DNA from: Homarus americanus
Taxonomy: Eukaryota > Arthropoda > Malacostraca > Decapoda > Nephropidae
Assembly (NCBI RefSeq): GCF_018991925.1
Contig: NW_024737068.1
Span: 4,314,404-4,378,403 of the forward strand
Reading direction: 5' to 3'
DNA: 64,000 nucleotides
The first letter of the stretch is position 1, and each line of letters begins with the position of its first letter. Below are positions 21,076-34,212 of this stretch, one piece after another. Under the pieces are notes generated by a model, which saw only the letters and a program-made list of their open reading frames with translations, was not told the origin of the DNA and ran no database searches. The position numbers and the translations under genes are program-made.

Positions 21076-21595
21076 AGAAGGAATTTAATAGAAATCTCAC
21101 CTCTTTTACCGCATAAAGAAGGCAAAATTATCACTGGACAAAATAAATAGGTGAATAATATATATGGTTAGGTTAGGTTAGGTGATTTTTTTAAAGGAGA
21201 AAAACCCCATTTGACCTCTACTTAACTATCGATCGTAAGTAAGTTGTAGTAGACTTTGTTAAGTATGGAGACTCAGATTGTGTAGTCGATGGTCCTTAAA
21301 ACTATTATTTGATAAAGTTTGTGTACTTAACTGCTGTACTTATGACCACTCCCGAGAGAGAGAGAGAGAGAGGAGAGGGGGTGATTCACAACAGACAATT
21401 TATGATATATATATATATATTTTTTTTACATAGGTCCCAAACTTACCGTATAAAACATTTTCAGTCTCACCATAATAAATTCTTTGTAAAAAATAAATAA
21501 ATATCCGAAATGGTGGGTTAAAACCGTAATTTAATTGTGAAAAACCGAGTTACACTTTTCATTTGTTATGATGCATTTACATTATCATACTCCGC
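21076..21595. other. Spacer with short simple repeats
   Basis: Holds a TTAGG-like tract (GGTTAGGTTAGGTTAGG, 21166-21182), a (GA)n run at 21355-21373 and an AT run near 21405. No gene seen. Confidence 0.6.
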
Positions 21596-21672
21596 AGACA
21601 CACACACACACACACCCACACACACACACACAACACACACACACAGACACACACACACACACACACACACAC
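21596..21672. repeat. (CA)n microsatellite
   Basis: About 75 bases of CA with single C and A interruptions. Confidence 0.95.
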
Positions 21673-21724
21673 TCCCAGTAATTACTACTTCTTGCACTGT
21701 CACTATGTTGAAATGCACTGTAGT

Positions 21725-21890
21725 TTGAGCTTTTCCCCATCTAGTTATTATATATCTTATTTGTATCACTTATGTTACTTGTATATTATTTGTAATTCAA
21801 CATTCCCCAAATATGTAACTGTATATTTTCAGCCTTTTGGCTGCCAAGCTCTTTCAATAAACCGTTAATTATTATAATTATTATTATTAC
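21725..21890 (-). repeat. Dispersed element tail, copy 1
   Basis: Read on the minus strand this segment matches 39283-39400 on the plus strand over at least 110 bases. Shared blocks include GGTTTATT, GGCAGCCA, AAGGCTGAAAATAT, GTTACAT and ACAAATAATATACAAG. In both copies a TAA/AAT microsatellite adjoins the same end, which is typical of a SINE or LINE 3' tail. The two parallel peptide frames are too short to name a family. Confidence 0.75.
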
Positions 21891-22535
<645 letters not shown>

Positions 22536-22537
<2 letters not shown>

Positions 22538-23001
22538 TATTGATGTAATACTTTCGAGTTAATAATGGATAACAAACACATCTTACTGTTAATTTAAGCA
22601 AAAGAAACATTCAGTAGATATAACACAAGAGGTAAGTTGTTGTTGTACGTGATATTTAGTCAATTTGACCAAGTACAGCTAATGGAGCCATGACACCTGT
22701 CTCCAGTAGAGTCCTTATGCCAGCAGCATCTGGTGTTCTTAGGGCCATTCAGTCAGTACTAACCAGACCAACGTTGCTTAACTTTACTGATACTAAAGTC
22801 TTTGAGCACGTAATAGGTTAGGTTAGGTTAGGTTACTTAAGAGGGAAGGAGAAAGAGAGATGAACAGATGTAGAGAAAAATAATGAACGTGATAGGAGAG
22901 AGAGAGAAAAGGTAAAAGATAATATAAGGATTAACAGAAAACAAGAAAGATGATAAAGATGAAATTAGAGAAAAGGAGTGAAGGATAACAGAGTAAATTA
23001 C

Positions 23002-23002
<1 letters not shown>
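22536..23002. other. Spacer with TTAGG-like tract
   Basis: GGTTAGGTTAGGTTAGGTTA at 22815-22834. From 22840 the plus strand becomes A/G rich and runs into GA repeats. No gene seen. Confidence 0.6.
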
Positions 23003-23042
<40 letters not shown>

Positions 23043-23156
23043 TAGTGTGGGTAAACACATAAGAAACATTAATAATTCTAAGAAGCTTATTGCCAGAAAC
23101 CTTTAAAGAATACATGGAAAAACAGACGCGACAGTCTCCTGAGAATTGTGTGCTAG

Positions 23157-23188
<32 letters not shown>

Positions 23189-23249
23189 TTCTCTCTCTCT
23201 TACCTTTATCCTATTCTTTTCAGCACCACATATTTCCAGCACTCTACAA

Positions 23250-23332
<83 letters not shown>
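23003..23332. repeat. GA and CT microsatellites
   Basis: (GA)n at 23003-23041, (CT)n at 23157-23200 and a second (GA)n of about 80 bases at 23252-23332. The CT run and the second GA run are opposite in sense and could pair into a hairpin across about 50 bases. Confidence 0.95.
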
Positions 23333-23334
<2 letters not shown>

Positions 23335-23394
23335 CATTTTAAAGCTCTGGAGAGTTGTGTGAATATTTTGGGTGTTAATCTACTCGTATGGTTG

Positions 23395-25672
23395 TGTTAG
23401 TGTTAATATCTGGTGGTGTTAGTGTTAATATCTGGTGGTGTTAGTGTTAATATCTGGTGGTGTTAGTGTTAATATATGGTGGTGTTAGCGTTAATATCTG
23501 GTGGTGTTAGTGTTAATATCTGGTGGTGTTAGTGTTAATATCTGGTGGTGTTAGTGTTAATATATGGTGGTGTTAGTGTTAATATATGGTGGTGTTAGTT
23601 AATATATGGTGGTGTTAGTGTTAATATCTGGTGGTGTTAGTGTTAATATTCAGTGTTAGTGTTAATATATGGTGGTGTTAGTGTAAATATCTGGTGGTGT
23701 TAGTGTTAATATATGGTGGTGTTAGCGTTAATATCTGGTGGTGTTAGTGTTAATATATGGTGGTGTTAGCATTAATATATGGTGGTGTTAGTGTAAATAT
23801 CTGGTGGTGTGAGTGTTAATATATGGTGGTGTTAGCGTTAATATCTGGTGGTGTTAGTGTTAATATATGGTGGTGTTAGTGTTAATATCTGGTGGTGTTA
23901 GTGTTAATATCTGGTGGTGTTAGTGTTAATATATGGTGATGTTAGCGTTAATATCTGGTGGTGTTAGTGTTAATATCTGGTGGTGTTTGTGTTAATATCC
24001 GGTGGTGTTAGTGTTAATATATGGTGGTGTTAGTGTTAATATATGGTGGTGTTAGTGTTAATATATGGTGGTGTTAGCGTTAATATATGGTGGTGTTAGT
24101 GTTAATATGTGGTGGTGTTAGTGTTAATATATGGTGGTGTTAGTGTTAATATGTGGTGGTGTTAGTGTTAATATATGGTGGTGTTAGTGTTAATATGTGG
24201 TGGTGTTAGTGTTAATATATGGTGGTGTTAGCGTTAATATATGGTGGTGTTAGTGTTAATATATGGTGGTGTTAGCGTTAATATATGGTGGTGTTAGTGT
24301 TAATATCTGGTGTGAGTGTTAATATATGGTGGAAAGGAAAGCATTATATGTAGGTGTTAGTGTTAATATATGGTGGTGTTAGCGTTAATATATGGTGGTG
24401 TTAGTGTAAATATCTGGTGGTGTTAGTGTTAATATATGGTGGTGTTAGCGTTAATATCTGGTGGTGTTAGTGTTAATATATGGTGGTGTTAGCATTAATA
24501 TATGGTGGTGTTAGTGTAAATATCTGGTGGTGTGAGTGTTAATATATGGTGGTGTTAGCGTTAATATCTGGTGGTGTTAGTGTTAATATATGGTGGTGTT
24601 AGTGTTAATATCTGGTGGTGTTAGTGTTAATATCTGGTGGTGTTAGTGTTAATATATGGTGATGTTAGCGTTAATATCTGGTGGTGTTAGTGTTAATATC
24701 TGGTGGTGTTTGTGTTAATATCCGGTGGTGTTAGTGTTAATATATGGTGGTGTTAGTGTTAATATATGGTGGTGTTAGTGTTAATATATGGTGGTGTTAG
24801 CGTTAATATATGGTGGTGTTAGCGTTAATATATGGTGGTGTTAGTATTAATATATGGTGGTGTTAGTGTTAATATATGGTGGTATATGTTAATATATGGT
24901 GGTAAGTATGCTAATATATGGTGGTGTTAGTGTTAATATATGGTGGTAAGTAGTGTTAATATATGATGGTGTTAGTGTTAATATATGGTGGTGTTAGTGT
25001 TAATATATGGTGGTGTTAGTGTTAATATATGGTGGTGTTAGTGTTAATATATGGTGGTGTTAGTGTTAATATATGGTGGTGTTAGTGTTAATATATGTTG
25101 GTGTTAGTGTTAATATCTGGTGGTGTAAGTGTTAATATCTGGTGGTGTTAGTGTAAATATCTGGTGGTGTTAGTGTTAATATATGGTGGTGTTAGTGTTA
25201 ATATATGGTGGTGTTAGCGTTAATATATGGTGGTGTTAGTGTTAATATATGGTGGTGTTAGTGTTAATATATGGTGGTGTTAGTGTTAATATATGGTGGT
25301 GTTAGTGTTAATATATGGTGGTGTTAGTGTTAATATATGGTGGTGTTAGCGTTAATATCTGGTGGTGTTAGTGTTAATATATATGGTGGTGTTAGCGTTA
25401 ATATATGGTGGTGTTAGTGTTAATATGTGGTGGTGTTAGTGTTAATATGTGGTGGTGTTAGTGTTAATATATGGTGGTGTTAGTGTTAATATATGGTGGT
25501 GTTAGCGTTAATATATGGTGGTGTTAGTGTTAATATGTGGTGGTGTTAGCGTTAATATATGGTGGTGTTAGTGTTAATATATGGTGGTGTTAGGGTTAAT
25601 ATATGGTGGTGTTAGTGTTAATATATGGTGGTGTTAGTGTTAATATGTGGTGGTGTTAGTGTGTTAATATCA
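23395..25672. repeat. 22-bp satellite array, about 100 copies
   Basis: Unit GTTAATATATGGTGGTGTTAGT, shown here as about 22 bases, with ATATCT, ATATGT and AGCG variants. A non-repeat insertion (AAAGGAAAGCATTATATGTA) is at about 24334. The variant pattern of 23,662-24,089 recurs without visible change at 24,385-24,812, a shift of 723 bases. Confidence 0.97.
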
Positions 25673-25890
25673 GGGGTAGTGGCAGGAGGTAGTGGCATAG
25701 GTAGTGACAAGGGCTTGTGGCAGGGGGTAGTGGCAAGGGGTAGTGGCAAGGGGTAGTGACAGAGGGTAGTAGCACGGGTAGTGGCAAGAGTTAGTGACAG
25801 AGGTAGTAACAAGGGTTAGTGGCAGGGGGTAGTGGCGAGGGGTAGTAACAGGAGGTAGTGGCAGGGGGTAGTAGCAGAGGTGTAGTGGTA
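25673..25890. repeat. GGTAGTGGCA minisatellite
   Basis: Short degenerate units of about 12-13 bases (GGTAGTGGCAGG, GGTAGTGACAAG) directly after the 22-bp array. Confidence 0.85.
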
Positions 25891-25949
25891 AGAAATAAAG
25901 GCTGATGAGGTTTTACCAAGATATTTATGATATTCCGCCTTCAAGGTTT

Positions 25950-26205
25950 TATAAACGAAGAAGGGCAAAGTAGGGGGTGGGGGTGGGATGATGGGAGTTA
26001 GGAGGAGGAGGGGAAGGGAAGGAGAAGAGGATAGGGAGTAAAAGAGATAATGGGAGAGAGGGAGGAGGAAGGTAGTGGAGGCAGGAGGGGAGGGGGAGGA
26101 GGAGGGTATGAAGGGAGGAAGGAAGAGATGGAGGTTGTGGGGGAGGAGGGTCAGTAGGGAGGGAGTGAGAGAAGAAGGGGAAGAGAAAATGGTGGAGTGG
26201 AGGAC
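25950..26205. repeat. G/A-rich tract
   Basis: Almost pure purines on the plus strand with no regular unit. Confidence 0.8.
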
Positions 26206-26337
26206 AAGGTTCAAGGAAGATTTATTTGGAATTGCTCCTAATTCTCTTCCTCTCGCCTGTTTTCTCTCTCCATTTTCTTTCCCTCTCTTTGTTCTCTTCC
26301 TTTTGTTTCTATATCTGTTGGCCTGTTTTTCTGTCTA

Positions 26338-26338
<1 letters not shown>

Positions 26339-26390
<52 letters not shown>
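26339..26390. repeat. (CA)n microsatellite
   Basis: Clean CA run of about 50 bases. Confidence 0.95.
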
Positions 26391-26392
<2 letters not shown>

Positions 26393-28231
26393 TACGCTTG
26401 TCTGTTTCCTCTCACTTATAGATGAAAAAAAAATCCCTTAATATTTATCGACAAACTACAGTATATAAAATTAATCTTAACTACACGAGTGAACGACCAG
26501 AAATTATTACTAATTACAGTAACCTCACATGTAAGCTGTTCAATAAGTATATCATAGATGTAAAATGGAATTAAAGCCAAAATATAGGAATAATATACAT
26601 GACTCACCTCTGTTTAGGGACCATCGATCATGTCAACACCTTCACTTCAGTAAGGCTCATGTTAGTTGGCAGTGTCTTGAAGGCCCAGCGTACTGAAAAA
26701 GTTACAATGTCATTATTAGAGACATGTAAGTGAATAAAAATCACTTCAAATGAATAATCAAACACACTGAAGCATTTTATTTTTATTTTAACTCAAACAT
26801 TCAATACCAGTGTGAACCATTTATCAACAACAACGTGAACCTTTGTGCAAAACTTGAACTATCTGGACTATGTATGCTGCCGGTGTTGACATTAACAAAA
26901 ATTATGACCAACCAAACAGAATAATTAGGTAAACTCACTATGTAAATATTCAATTACTCAACACTAAGATAGCACAGTTCACCTCACTTTAATTACATTT
27001 GAATGTCATTCTCAATGTTATTCATTCATTATATTACTAAGATTTTAATCCTTCATCTTAATAACACTAATAATTATAGATATCATTACCTGGTCACATT
27101 CATTAATGGTCCCAGCATAAATTTTACCTTAATGGCAGATGTTAAAACGTACGTTATTGGCTTAATTAAGCTTCGATACACTCATAAACACTGAGACCTT
27201 AATTGTATCAATATAACACTGAGACTCGGCCAGAAAGGTCAGTGAGGAGAAAGAAACATCAGCACCAGCATTTAGGAGTCAAGACCAGGCGGGGAATATT
27301 TAATTACCCGACAGCCCAGAATTATGGCCGAGTGAGTGTTTTATAAAAGAGTTGACCGACAGAGAAACTAACATTTTTAATCCTGCAGAAGCATACTAAG
27401 GGAAGGACTAAGAAATGGTGAGAGGCAGAGTGAGATAGATGAGTCAACAGTGGGAGGGTTGAGCAACATGAATGTTGTAAAGGACGTTACTCACACCTTG
27501 TCGGTAATGACACCTGGGCGATCTGTTGGACTTTAAACCAGAGAAAGCAGTGGTCCACCGGCTGGACAGGGGCGGGGTAACCACCACATCGATGGACGGA
27601 AGTGCCCTAAAACATTTATGAAAGTGGACTAATTCATGACGATACAGAATTTATGAAACATAATATAGATAATGGGTTATAAATCACTGGCATTTACATA
27701 TTATTTAATGTTATAAATCTCTGTTTTGAATCCGTGAATAACTGATATGAGGTTGATTATTGATATTGAATATTAAATAGTGTATCTTAACTAGTGAGTG
27801 ACCCTCCACCCCACCCCCTCGGAGGAGCAAGAGGTAGGGTACGATCATCTTCTAAGCTACCCGCACCTCCCTATTAAATTTCAGCTCTATTTTCACTGTT
27901 TTATATTTTAACACATTATTGCTGGTTAAATGCCTTCAATTTAAAGTTTTGATGTTACTGTGTACAGTCAATCCTACTTTTAGGGGTAAATCTAGCGAAA
28001 TTTATAAATAGGAGTTGGTAATTGGCAGGAATTCAGTTTCAGAATTGGTAACCTTGTTCAGGTACATAACCGGGTTTTCCATTTTTGCCGACCGTTAATA
28101 AAAGTGTAAAATGTGTACAAAAGTAATAACCTCCATAGAAACAAACAGCACAACGGATATAAACAAACATATTTCGTTCTGAAAACTTGTGGTTCTTGTC
28201 TATGTTTCCGTCACGGCTGAGTTGACTACAA
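26391..28231. other. 1.8 kb non-repetitive spacer
   Basis: The longest stretch without tandem repeats between 14 and 33 kb. I found no convincing exon: frames are short and no domain is recognisable. Regulatory content cannot be judged by eye. Confidence 0.5.
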
Positions 28232-28261
28232 GGCTATTCAACCGGTGACGGTTGAATAGCC
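28232..28261. other. Perfect 13-bp hairpin with GTGA loop
   Basis: GGCTATTCAACCG and CGGTTGAATAGCC are exact reverse complements separated only by GTGA, a GNRA-type tetraloop if transcribed. It sits at the left edge of the 48-bp array. Confidence 0.9.
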
Positions 28262-29456
28262 ACTGCGTTTTATATACTGGCAGGGTCACACTGTTATACT
28301 GACAAGGTCACACTGTCATATATACTGGCACGGTCACACTGTTATACAGACAAGGTCACACTGTCATATACTGGCAGGGTCACACTGTTATACTGACAAG
28401 GTCACACTGACATATATACTGGCAGGGTTACACTGTTATACTGACAAGGTCACCTTGTCATATATACTGGCAGGGTCACACTGTTATACAGACAAGGTCA
28501 CACTGTCATATACTGGCAGGGTCACACTGTTATACTGACAAGGTCACACTGTCATATATACTGGCAGGGTTACACTGTTATACTGACAAGGTCTCACTGT
28601 CATATACACTCACAGGGTCACACTGTTATACTGACAAGGTCACACTCATATATACTGGTAGGGGTCACACCGTCATATACACTGGCAGGGTCACACTGTT
28701 GTACTGACAAGGTCACACTGTTATATATGCTGGCAGGTCACACTGTTATACTGACAAGGTCACACCGTCATATACATTGGCAGGGTCACACTGTTATACT
28801 GACAAGGTCACACCGTCATATACACTGGCAGGGTCACACTGTTATACTGACAAGGTCACACCGTCATATACACTGGCAGTCACACTGTTATACTGACAAG
28901 GTCACACCGTCATATACACTGGCAGGGTCACACTGTTATACTGACAAGGTCACACTGTCATATACTGGCAGGTCACACTGTTGTACTGACACGGTCACAC
29001 CGTCATATATACTGGCAGGGTCACACTGTTATACTGACAAGGTCACACCGTCATATACACTGGCAGGGTCACACTGTTATACTGACAAGGTCACACCGTC
29101 ATATGCACTGGCAGGGTCACACTGTTATACTGACAAGGTCACACCGTCATATACACTGGCAGGGTCACACTGTTATACTGACAAGGTCACACTGTCATAT
29201 ATACTGGCAGGGTCACACTGTTATACTGACAAGGTCACACCGTCATATACACTGGCAGGGTCACACTGTTATACTGACAAGGTCACACTGTCATATATAC
29301 TGGCAGGGTCACACTGTTATACTGACAAGGTCACACCGTCATATACACTGGCAGGGTCACACTGTTATACTGACAAGGTCACACTGTCATATATACTGGC
29401 AGGGTCACACTGTTATACTGACAAGGTCACACCGTCATATACACTGGCAGGGTCAC
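28262..29456. repeat. 48-bp minisatellite, about 25 copies
   Basis: Unit built of two related halves: TGGCAGGGTCACACTGTTAT and ACTGACAAGGTCACACCGTC, plus ATATACAC. Because 48 is divisible by three, the right part stays open for 278 codons as a 16-residue repeat (SHCYTDKVTPSYTLAG) and also in another frame. I regard this as non-coding. Confidence 0.95.
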
Positions 29457-29639
29457 GGACATCCGGCAGGGAAGTCACGTATAGCCAAGGGTCTTTTTTA
29501 TTTGCTCACACGGCGGGTGGAACTCTGAGGGAGGTGAGGAGGAGGAAGATAAGAGGATGGTGAAAGGCTAAGGAAGAAATATTTATCGGGGTCACATTGA
29601 AAGGAAAGAGGAGGAGGAGCAGGAGGAAGAGAAAAGTTA

Positions 29640-29951
29640 TGGAAAATTTTCTCTCTCTCTCTCTCTCTCTCACTTATTTTTCCTTCCCTACTCGCCTATC
29701 TGTTTCAAACGATTTTCTCTCATTCTTTCTCTCCATATTTGTCTCTCTCTCTCTCCAATTCCCTCGCTCTGTCTCTTTCTCTCTAATGTCATCCTCTCCA
29801 CCACTCTCTTTTCCTCTCTACGTTTCTACTCCTCTCTTACTCTCTTCTCTATCTTTCTCTCTATATATCGCTTGCCTTCCTTTTGCCTCATTTGCTTTCT
29901 CATTTATTCTTAATCTCTCTCTCTCTCTCTCTCCTTTCATCTCTCATCACG

Positions 29952-30025
<74 letters not shown>

Positions 30026-30030
30026 CGTCT
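29640..30030. repeat. CT-rich tract with (CT)n
   Basis: Pyrimidine-rich plus strand with clean (CT)n at 29650-29671 and about 29950-30022. Confidence 0.9.
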
Positions 30031-30124
30031 CTCACTCCTTTTATTACAGTGTTTATTTACCATTTTCCACCCACTTGCCTTTGTTCACTTCTTTCATACT
30101 CCATTGATCGGTCTGTATATATAA

Positions 30125-30630
30125 ACGTAACCTGTCTGTAACTGTCACTAACCGTCTGTAACCGTCAATAACCGTCTGTAACCGTCACTAACCGTCTGTA
30201 ACCGTTACTAACCGTCTCGTTTGTAATAGTCTCTAACCATCTGTAACCATCATTAAGTATTTGTAACCGTCATTAACAGTCTGTAACTGTCAATAACCAT
30301 CTCTAACAGTTACTAGCCGCCAGTAATTGTCACTGACGATCTGTAACCGTCATTAGTCGCCAATAACAGTTATTAACCGGCTTTAAGTCACAATAACCGT
30401 CTGTAACCATTAATAACAGCCTGTAACCGTCAATAGCAGTTTGTATCCGTCACTAGCTAACTGTAACCGTCACTAACCGTCTGTAATCGTTATTAACCAT
30501 CAGTGATCGCCGTCACTACCGTTAATAACCATTACTAATTATCATTAACTGTCCTTAAGCGTTATTAATCGTCTATAACCGTTACTAACAGTCAACAACC
30601 GTCAATAACCGTCTGCAACCGTCATGAAAT
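30125..30630. repeat. TAACCGTC minisatellite
   Basis: Degenerate units of about 10-11 bases alternating CTGTAACCGTCA and CTAACCGT or ATAACCGT, decaying to the right. Confidence 0.85.
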
Positions 30631-30659
30631 ATCAGTTTCTGGCAAATTTAAACCTAGTT

Positions 30660-31130
30660 GGCCAGTCAAAGAAGGGAAGGTCGGGAGAGAGGTGAAGGGA
30701 GAGGGATGGATGTAAAAGTGGAGAGGGGGAAAGGAGGAGGGGAGGGAGAAGATGAAACGACGAATAGGAGGGGAGATGGGAGAGGTGAGATGAGGAAGAG
30801 GAGGAATGCTGGGAGTGGAAAGGGGAGAGAAAGGTGAGAGAGAGGTAAGGGAGAGGAGACAAAGAGGTGGTGAGGGGAGAGGGAGAGGTGAGAAAAGGAG
30901 GAAGGGAGAGACAAGGAAGAGGAGCGGAGACGGGAGAGTAAGAGGTGAGAGAGGAGGGTGAGTGGGGGGAGAGAGAGGAGAGAAGGGGAGGGGAGAGGGG
31001 AGAATAAGAGGTGAGAGAGGAGGGTGAGTGGGGGAGAGAGGAGAGAAGGGGAGAGTGAGAGGGGAGAGGGGAGAGTGAGAGGGGAGAGAGGAGAGTGAGA
31101 GGGGAGAGAGGGGGAACGCTGTATTCCCCC
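30660..31130. repeat. GA/GGGGA purine tract
   Basis: Plus strand almost without pyrimidines, with GAGAGGGGAGAG units becoming regular toward 31,000-31,100. The reverse-strand Ser/Pro/Leu frames are composition artefacts. Confidence 0.9.
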
Positions 31131-31215
31131 CCCCTCCCACACAGTGTTGGCTGCATGATAACAATATTCAAGAAGTTATACGTACAGTACACAACCGTTA
31201 TGTACGTTCACTTCT

Positions 31216-31284
31216 TACATACATACGTACATACATACATACATACATACATACATACATACATACATACATACATACATACAT
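31216..31284. repeat. (CATA)n microsatellite
   Basis: Seventeen or so tetranucleotide units. Confidence 0.95.
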
Positions 31285-31352
31285 AACCAAGTCAGTTATA
31301 CGAACACACATATGCATAAATGCATACTGAAATACACATAGAGAAAATGTGA

Positions 31353-31381
31353 ACACACACACACACACACACACACACACT
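31353..31381. repeat. (CA)n microsatellite
   Basis: Clean CA run. Confidence 0.9.
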
Positions 31382-31444
31382 ACATACAATTACCCAAACC
31401 ACTATAGTGTAAGTACCAATATCACCAAATATAAATGGAATGTC

Positions 31445-31930
31445 CTTTACTGTGTGAATGTTGGTGTGTTGGAGAATTTTTGTGTGGGTGAATATCGATG
31501 TTGGTGAATGTTGGTGAGTTGGAGAATTTTTCTGTGGGTGAATGTTGGTGTGTTGGTGATTGTTGGTTTGTTGAATAATGATGTATCTCCACCCTTACCC
31601 TCCACCCACACTCTACCCCCTCCCTCCACCCACACTCTACCCCCTCCCTCCACCCACCTTACATCCACTATCCACCCTACCTTCAACCACCCACCCTTCA
31701 TCCTCTCTCCACCCTCCCTCCACTCACTCTCCATACACCTTCTACCCACCCTCCGCCCTTCTTCCACCCTTCATCCACCCACTCTCTACCCCCTTCACCC
31801 ACCATCTACCTATCTTCCACCCACCATCCAACCACCCTCCACCTACCTTCCACCCACTCTGTACCCCCTTCACCCACCATCCACCCACCCACCAACCACC
31901 TCCCTCCACCCATTCCTCCACCTAAGCCTT
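31445..31930. repeat. GTTGGTGA units followed by CCACCCTC units
   Basis: At 31,445-31,575 a degenerate repeat around TTGGAGAATTTTT.TGTGGGTGAA; from about 31,590 a C-rich repeat around CTCCACCCA. Frames here are repeat by-products. Confidence 0.8.
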
Positions 31931-32565
31931 CAATTCACGTTGATTATAATTTCCATTTTAATGTAAATTATGCGGAACTATTGAGAGCCTCAGAGAATAC
32001 TCGACGGAGGCGCTCAACAACTTGTTAAGTCTCCTCCAACACTGACTTTTTACCTGTTCATAATTAATGTGAACCAGACATGGGATAATACCCAGGCGGG
32101 CAGCTTGTCATCTGTGTACCGGAAATATTGAGCCATCAGTCAGGTGCAGATATTGTGCCTCAGTTATTACATTAAGCTTCTTAAGTCACAGTCGGTGAGT
32201 GTTAACATTTTAAAGGTACGGCCTCACGGGATTCTGGCGTCACCACCGTTGACAAGAGTTAGGTAGGATGGATGGGGGAGAGTGTGTGACATAAGGTAGG
32301 GATGTGATGGTGTAGTCAGTGAGTGAAGAGAGGATTGTCAACTTGTCATTACCGTTGGCAACTGTTTACTGACTATATTCTTCATTTGTATTGGAGACAC
32401 ACCAGGTGTTATAAGTTAAGGAAACTTGTCCTTCAAGAGTGAAACTTTTTGTCACGGGGATTACTGCAGTGTACAATGATCTGTTTACATAGAATCTAAT
32501 GAAATCCTTCATGTGACCAGAATGTACGTAAATACTGTGTTGGATTACCATGTAAGTGTTGGAGG
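31931..32565. other. Spacer, no gene recognised
   Basis: Mixed composition, short frames only. Confidence 0.5.
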
Positions 32566-32569
32566 TAAA

Positions 32570-33240
32570 AGAGCCGCGTGTGTGTTTGAGTATCGGGTGT
32601 GTTGGAGTACCGGGTGTGTTGGAGTACCGGGTGTGTTTGAGTATCGGGTGTGTTGGAGTACCGGGTGTGTTGGAGTACCGGGTGTGTTGGAGTACCGGGT
32701 GTGTTGGAGTACCGGGTGTGTTGGAGTATCGGGTGTGTTGGAGTACCGGGTGTGTTGGAGTACCGGGTGTGTTGGAGTACCGGGTGTGTTGGAGCATAGG
32801 TGTGTTGGAGTACGGGGTGTGTTGGAGTACGGGGTGTTGAGTACCGGGTGTGTTGAGTAGGTGTTGAGTACCGGTGTGTTGAGTATCGGGTGTGCTGGAG
32901 TACCGGGTGTGTTGGAGTACCGGTGTGCTGGAGTATTGTGGGCGTTGGAGTATCATGTGTGTTGAGCACCGGGTGTGTTGGAGTAACTGGTGTGTTGGCG
33001 TACCGGGTGTGTTGGAGTACTGGGTGTGTTGGAGTACCGGGTGTGTTGGAGTACCGGGTGTGTTGGAGTACCGGGTGTGTTGGAGTAACGGGTATGTTGA
33101 AGTACCGGGTGTTGGAGCACCGGGTACATTAGAGTATCGGGTATGATGGAGTACAGGGTATGCTGGAGTACCGGGTATATTAGAGTACCGGGTATGTTGG
33201 AGTACTATGTTGGAGTACCGGGTGTATTGGAGTACAGTAT
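32570..33240. repeat. 17-bp minisatellite GTGTTGGAGTACCGGGT
   Basis: About 39 copies, most uniform at 32,590-32,780 and increasingly varied to the right. A 17-base unit rotates through all frames in 51 bases, which gives 17-residue repeat frames on both strands without stops. Confidence 0.95.
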
Positions 33241-33260
33241 TTGATGGATGCCGTAATTTT

Positions 33261-33263
<3 letters not shown>

Positions 33264-33297
<34 letters not shown>
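33264..33297. repeat. (GA)n microsatellite
   Basis: Clean GA run of about 34 bases. Confidence 0.95.
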
Positions 33298-33299
<2 letters not shown>

Positions 33300-33511
33300 A
33301 CAGCAGGATAGTGTACAGAGACCCTGGGGAGTTGACAAAACATTTACCTGCCAACACCAACAAAGGGATTCAAAACAACACACTAAAAGAACGAACTTAT
33401 GATCTTCCTCTAGTATAGTAGCTTGAGTCACCAACACGACACGGCGGAGTCTCAAAAGATTCTTAAGTTAATTCTTATCTCACTGAAAGATTATTATTAT
33501 TATGTAATATC

Positions 33512-34212
33512 GCAAGTGGTGTACTGGAGGTATAGTGGGGTGGTATAGCTGGGTGGTGTACTGGAGGTATAGTGGGGTGGTGTACTGGGGTGGTATAGCT
33601 GGGTGGTGTACTGGAGGTATAGTGGGGTGGTGTACTGGGGTGGTATAGCTGGGTGGTGTACTGGAGGTATAGTGGGGTGGTGTACTGGGGTGGTATAGCT
33701 GGGTGGTGTAATGGAGGTATAGTGGGTGGTGTACTGGGGTATAGCTGGGTGGTGTACTGGAGGTATAGTGGGTGGTAGTAATTGGGTATAGCTGTGGTGT
33801 ATCAGACGTATAAGGGGTGGGTGTACTGGGGTGGTATAGCTGGGTGTGGTAAAAATTTCGGAGGTATAGTGGGTGGTGTACTGGGGTGGTATAGCTGCGG
33901 TGTAATTAGACGTATAGTGGGGTGGTGTACTGGGGCGGTATAGCTGGGTGGTATACTGGAGGTATAGTGGGTGGTGTACTGGGGTAGTGGGTGGTGTACT
34001 GGGGTGGTATATTGGGTGGTGTACTGGAGGTATAGCTGGGTGGTGTGTAATTGGGGTGGTATAGCTGGGTGGTAATTGAGATATAGTAGGGTGGTGTACT
34101 GGGGTGGTATAGCTGGGTGGTGTACTGGAGGTATAGTGGGTGGTGTACTAGCTGGTATAGCTGGGTGGTGTACTGGAGGTATAGTAGGGTGGTGTACTGG
34201 GGTGGTATAATT
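33512..34212. repeat. GGTGGTGTACTGG.GGTATAG minisatellite, left part
   Basis: Units of about 25 and 50 bases made of GGTGGTGTACTGGAGGTATA and GTGGTATAGCTGG. It ends where LINE sequence begins (about 34,213), and related units resume at about 35,255. Confidence 0.9.

Noticed and set aside
20640..21134. Ser/Pro/Leu-rich minus frames over the purine tract
   Set aside because: Composition artefact. The same explanation covers 30,622-31,192.
28727..29563. 278-codon frame with a 16-residue repeat
   Set aside because: Unit length of 48 keeps any frame open. A second frame is also open and no start or homologue supports it.
32366..33343. 325-codon minus frame with NTPGTPTHPVLQHTRYS-like repeats
   Set aside because: By-product of the 17-bp minisatellite, with open frames on both strands.
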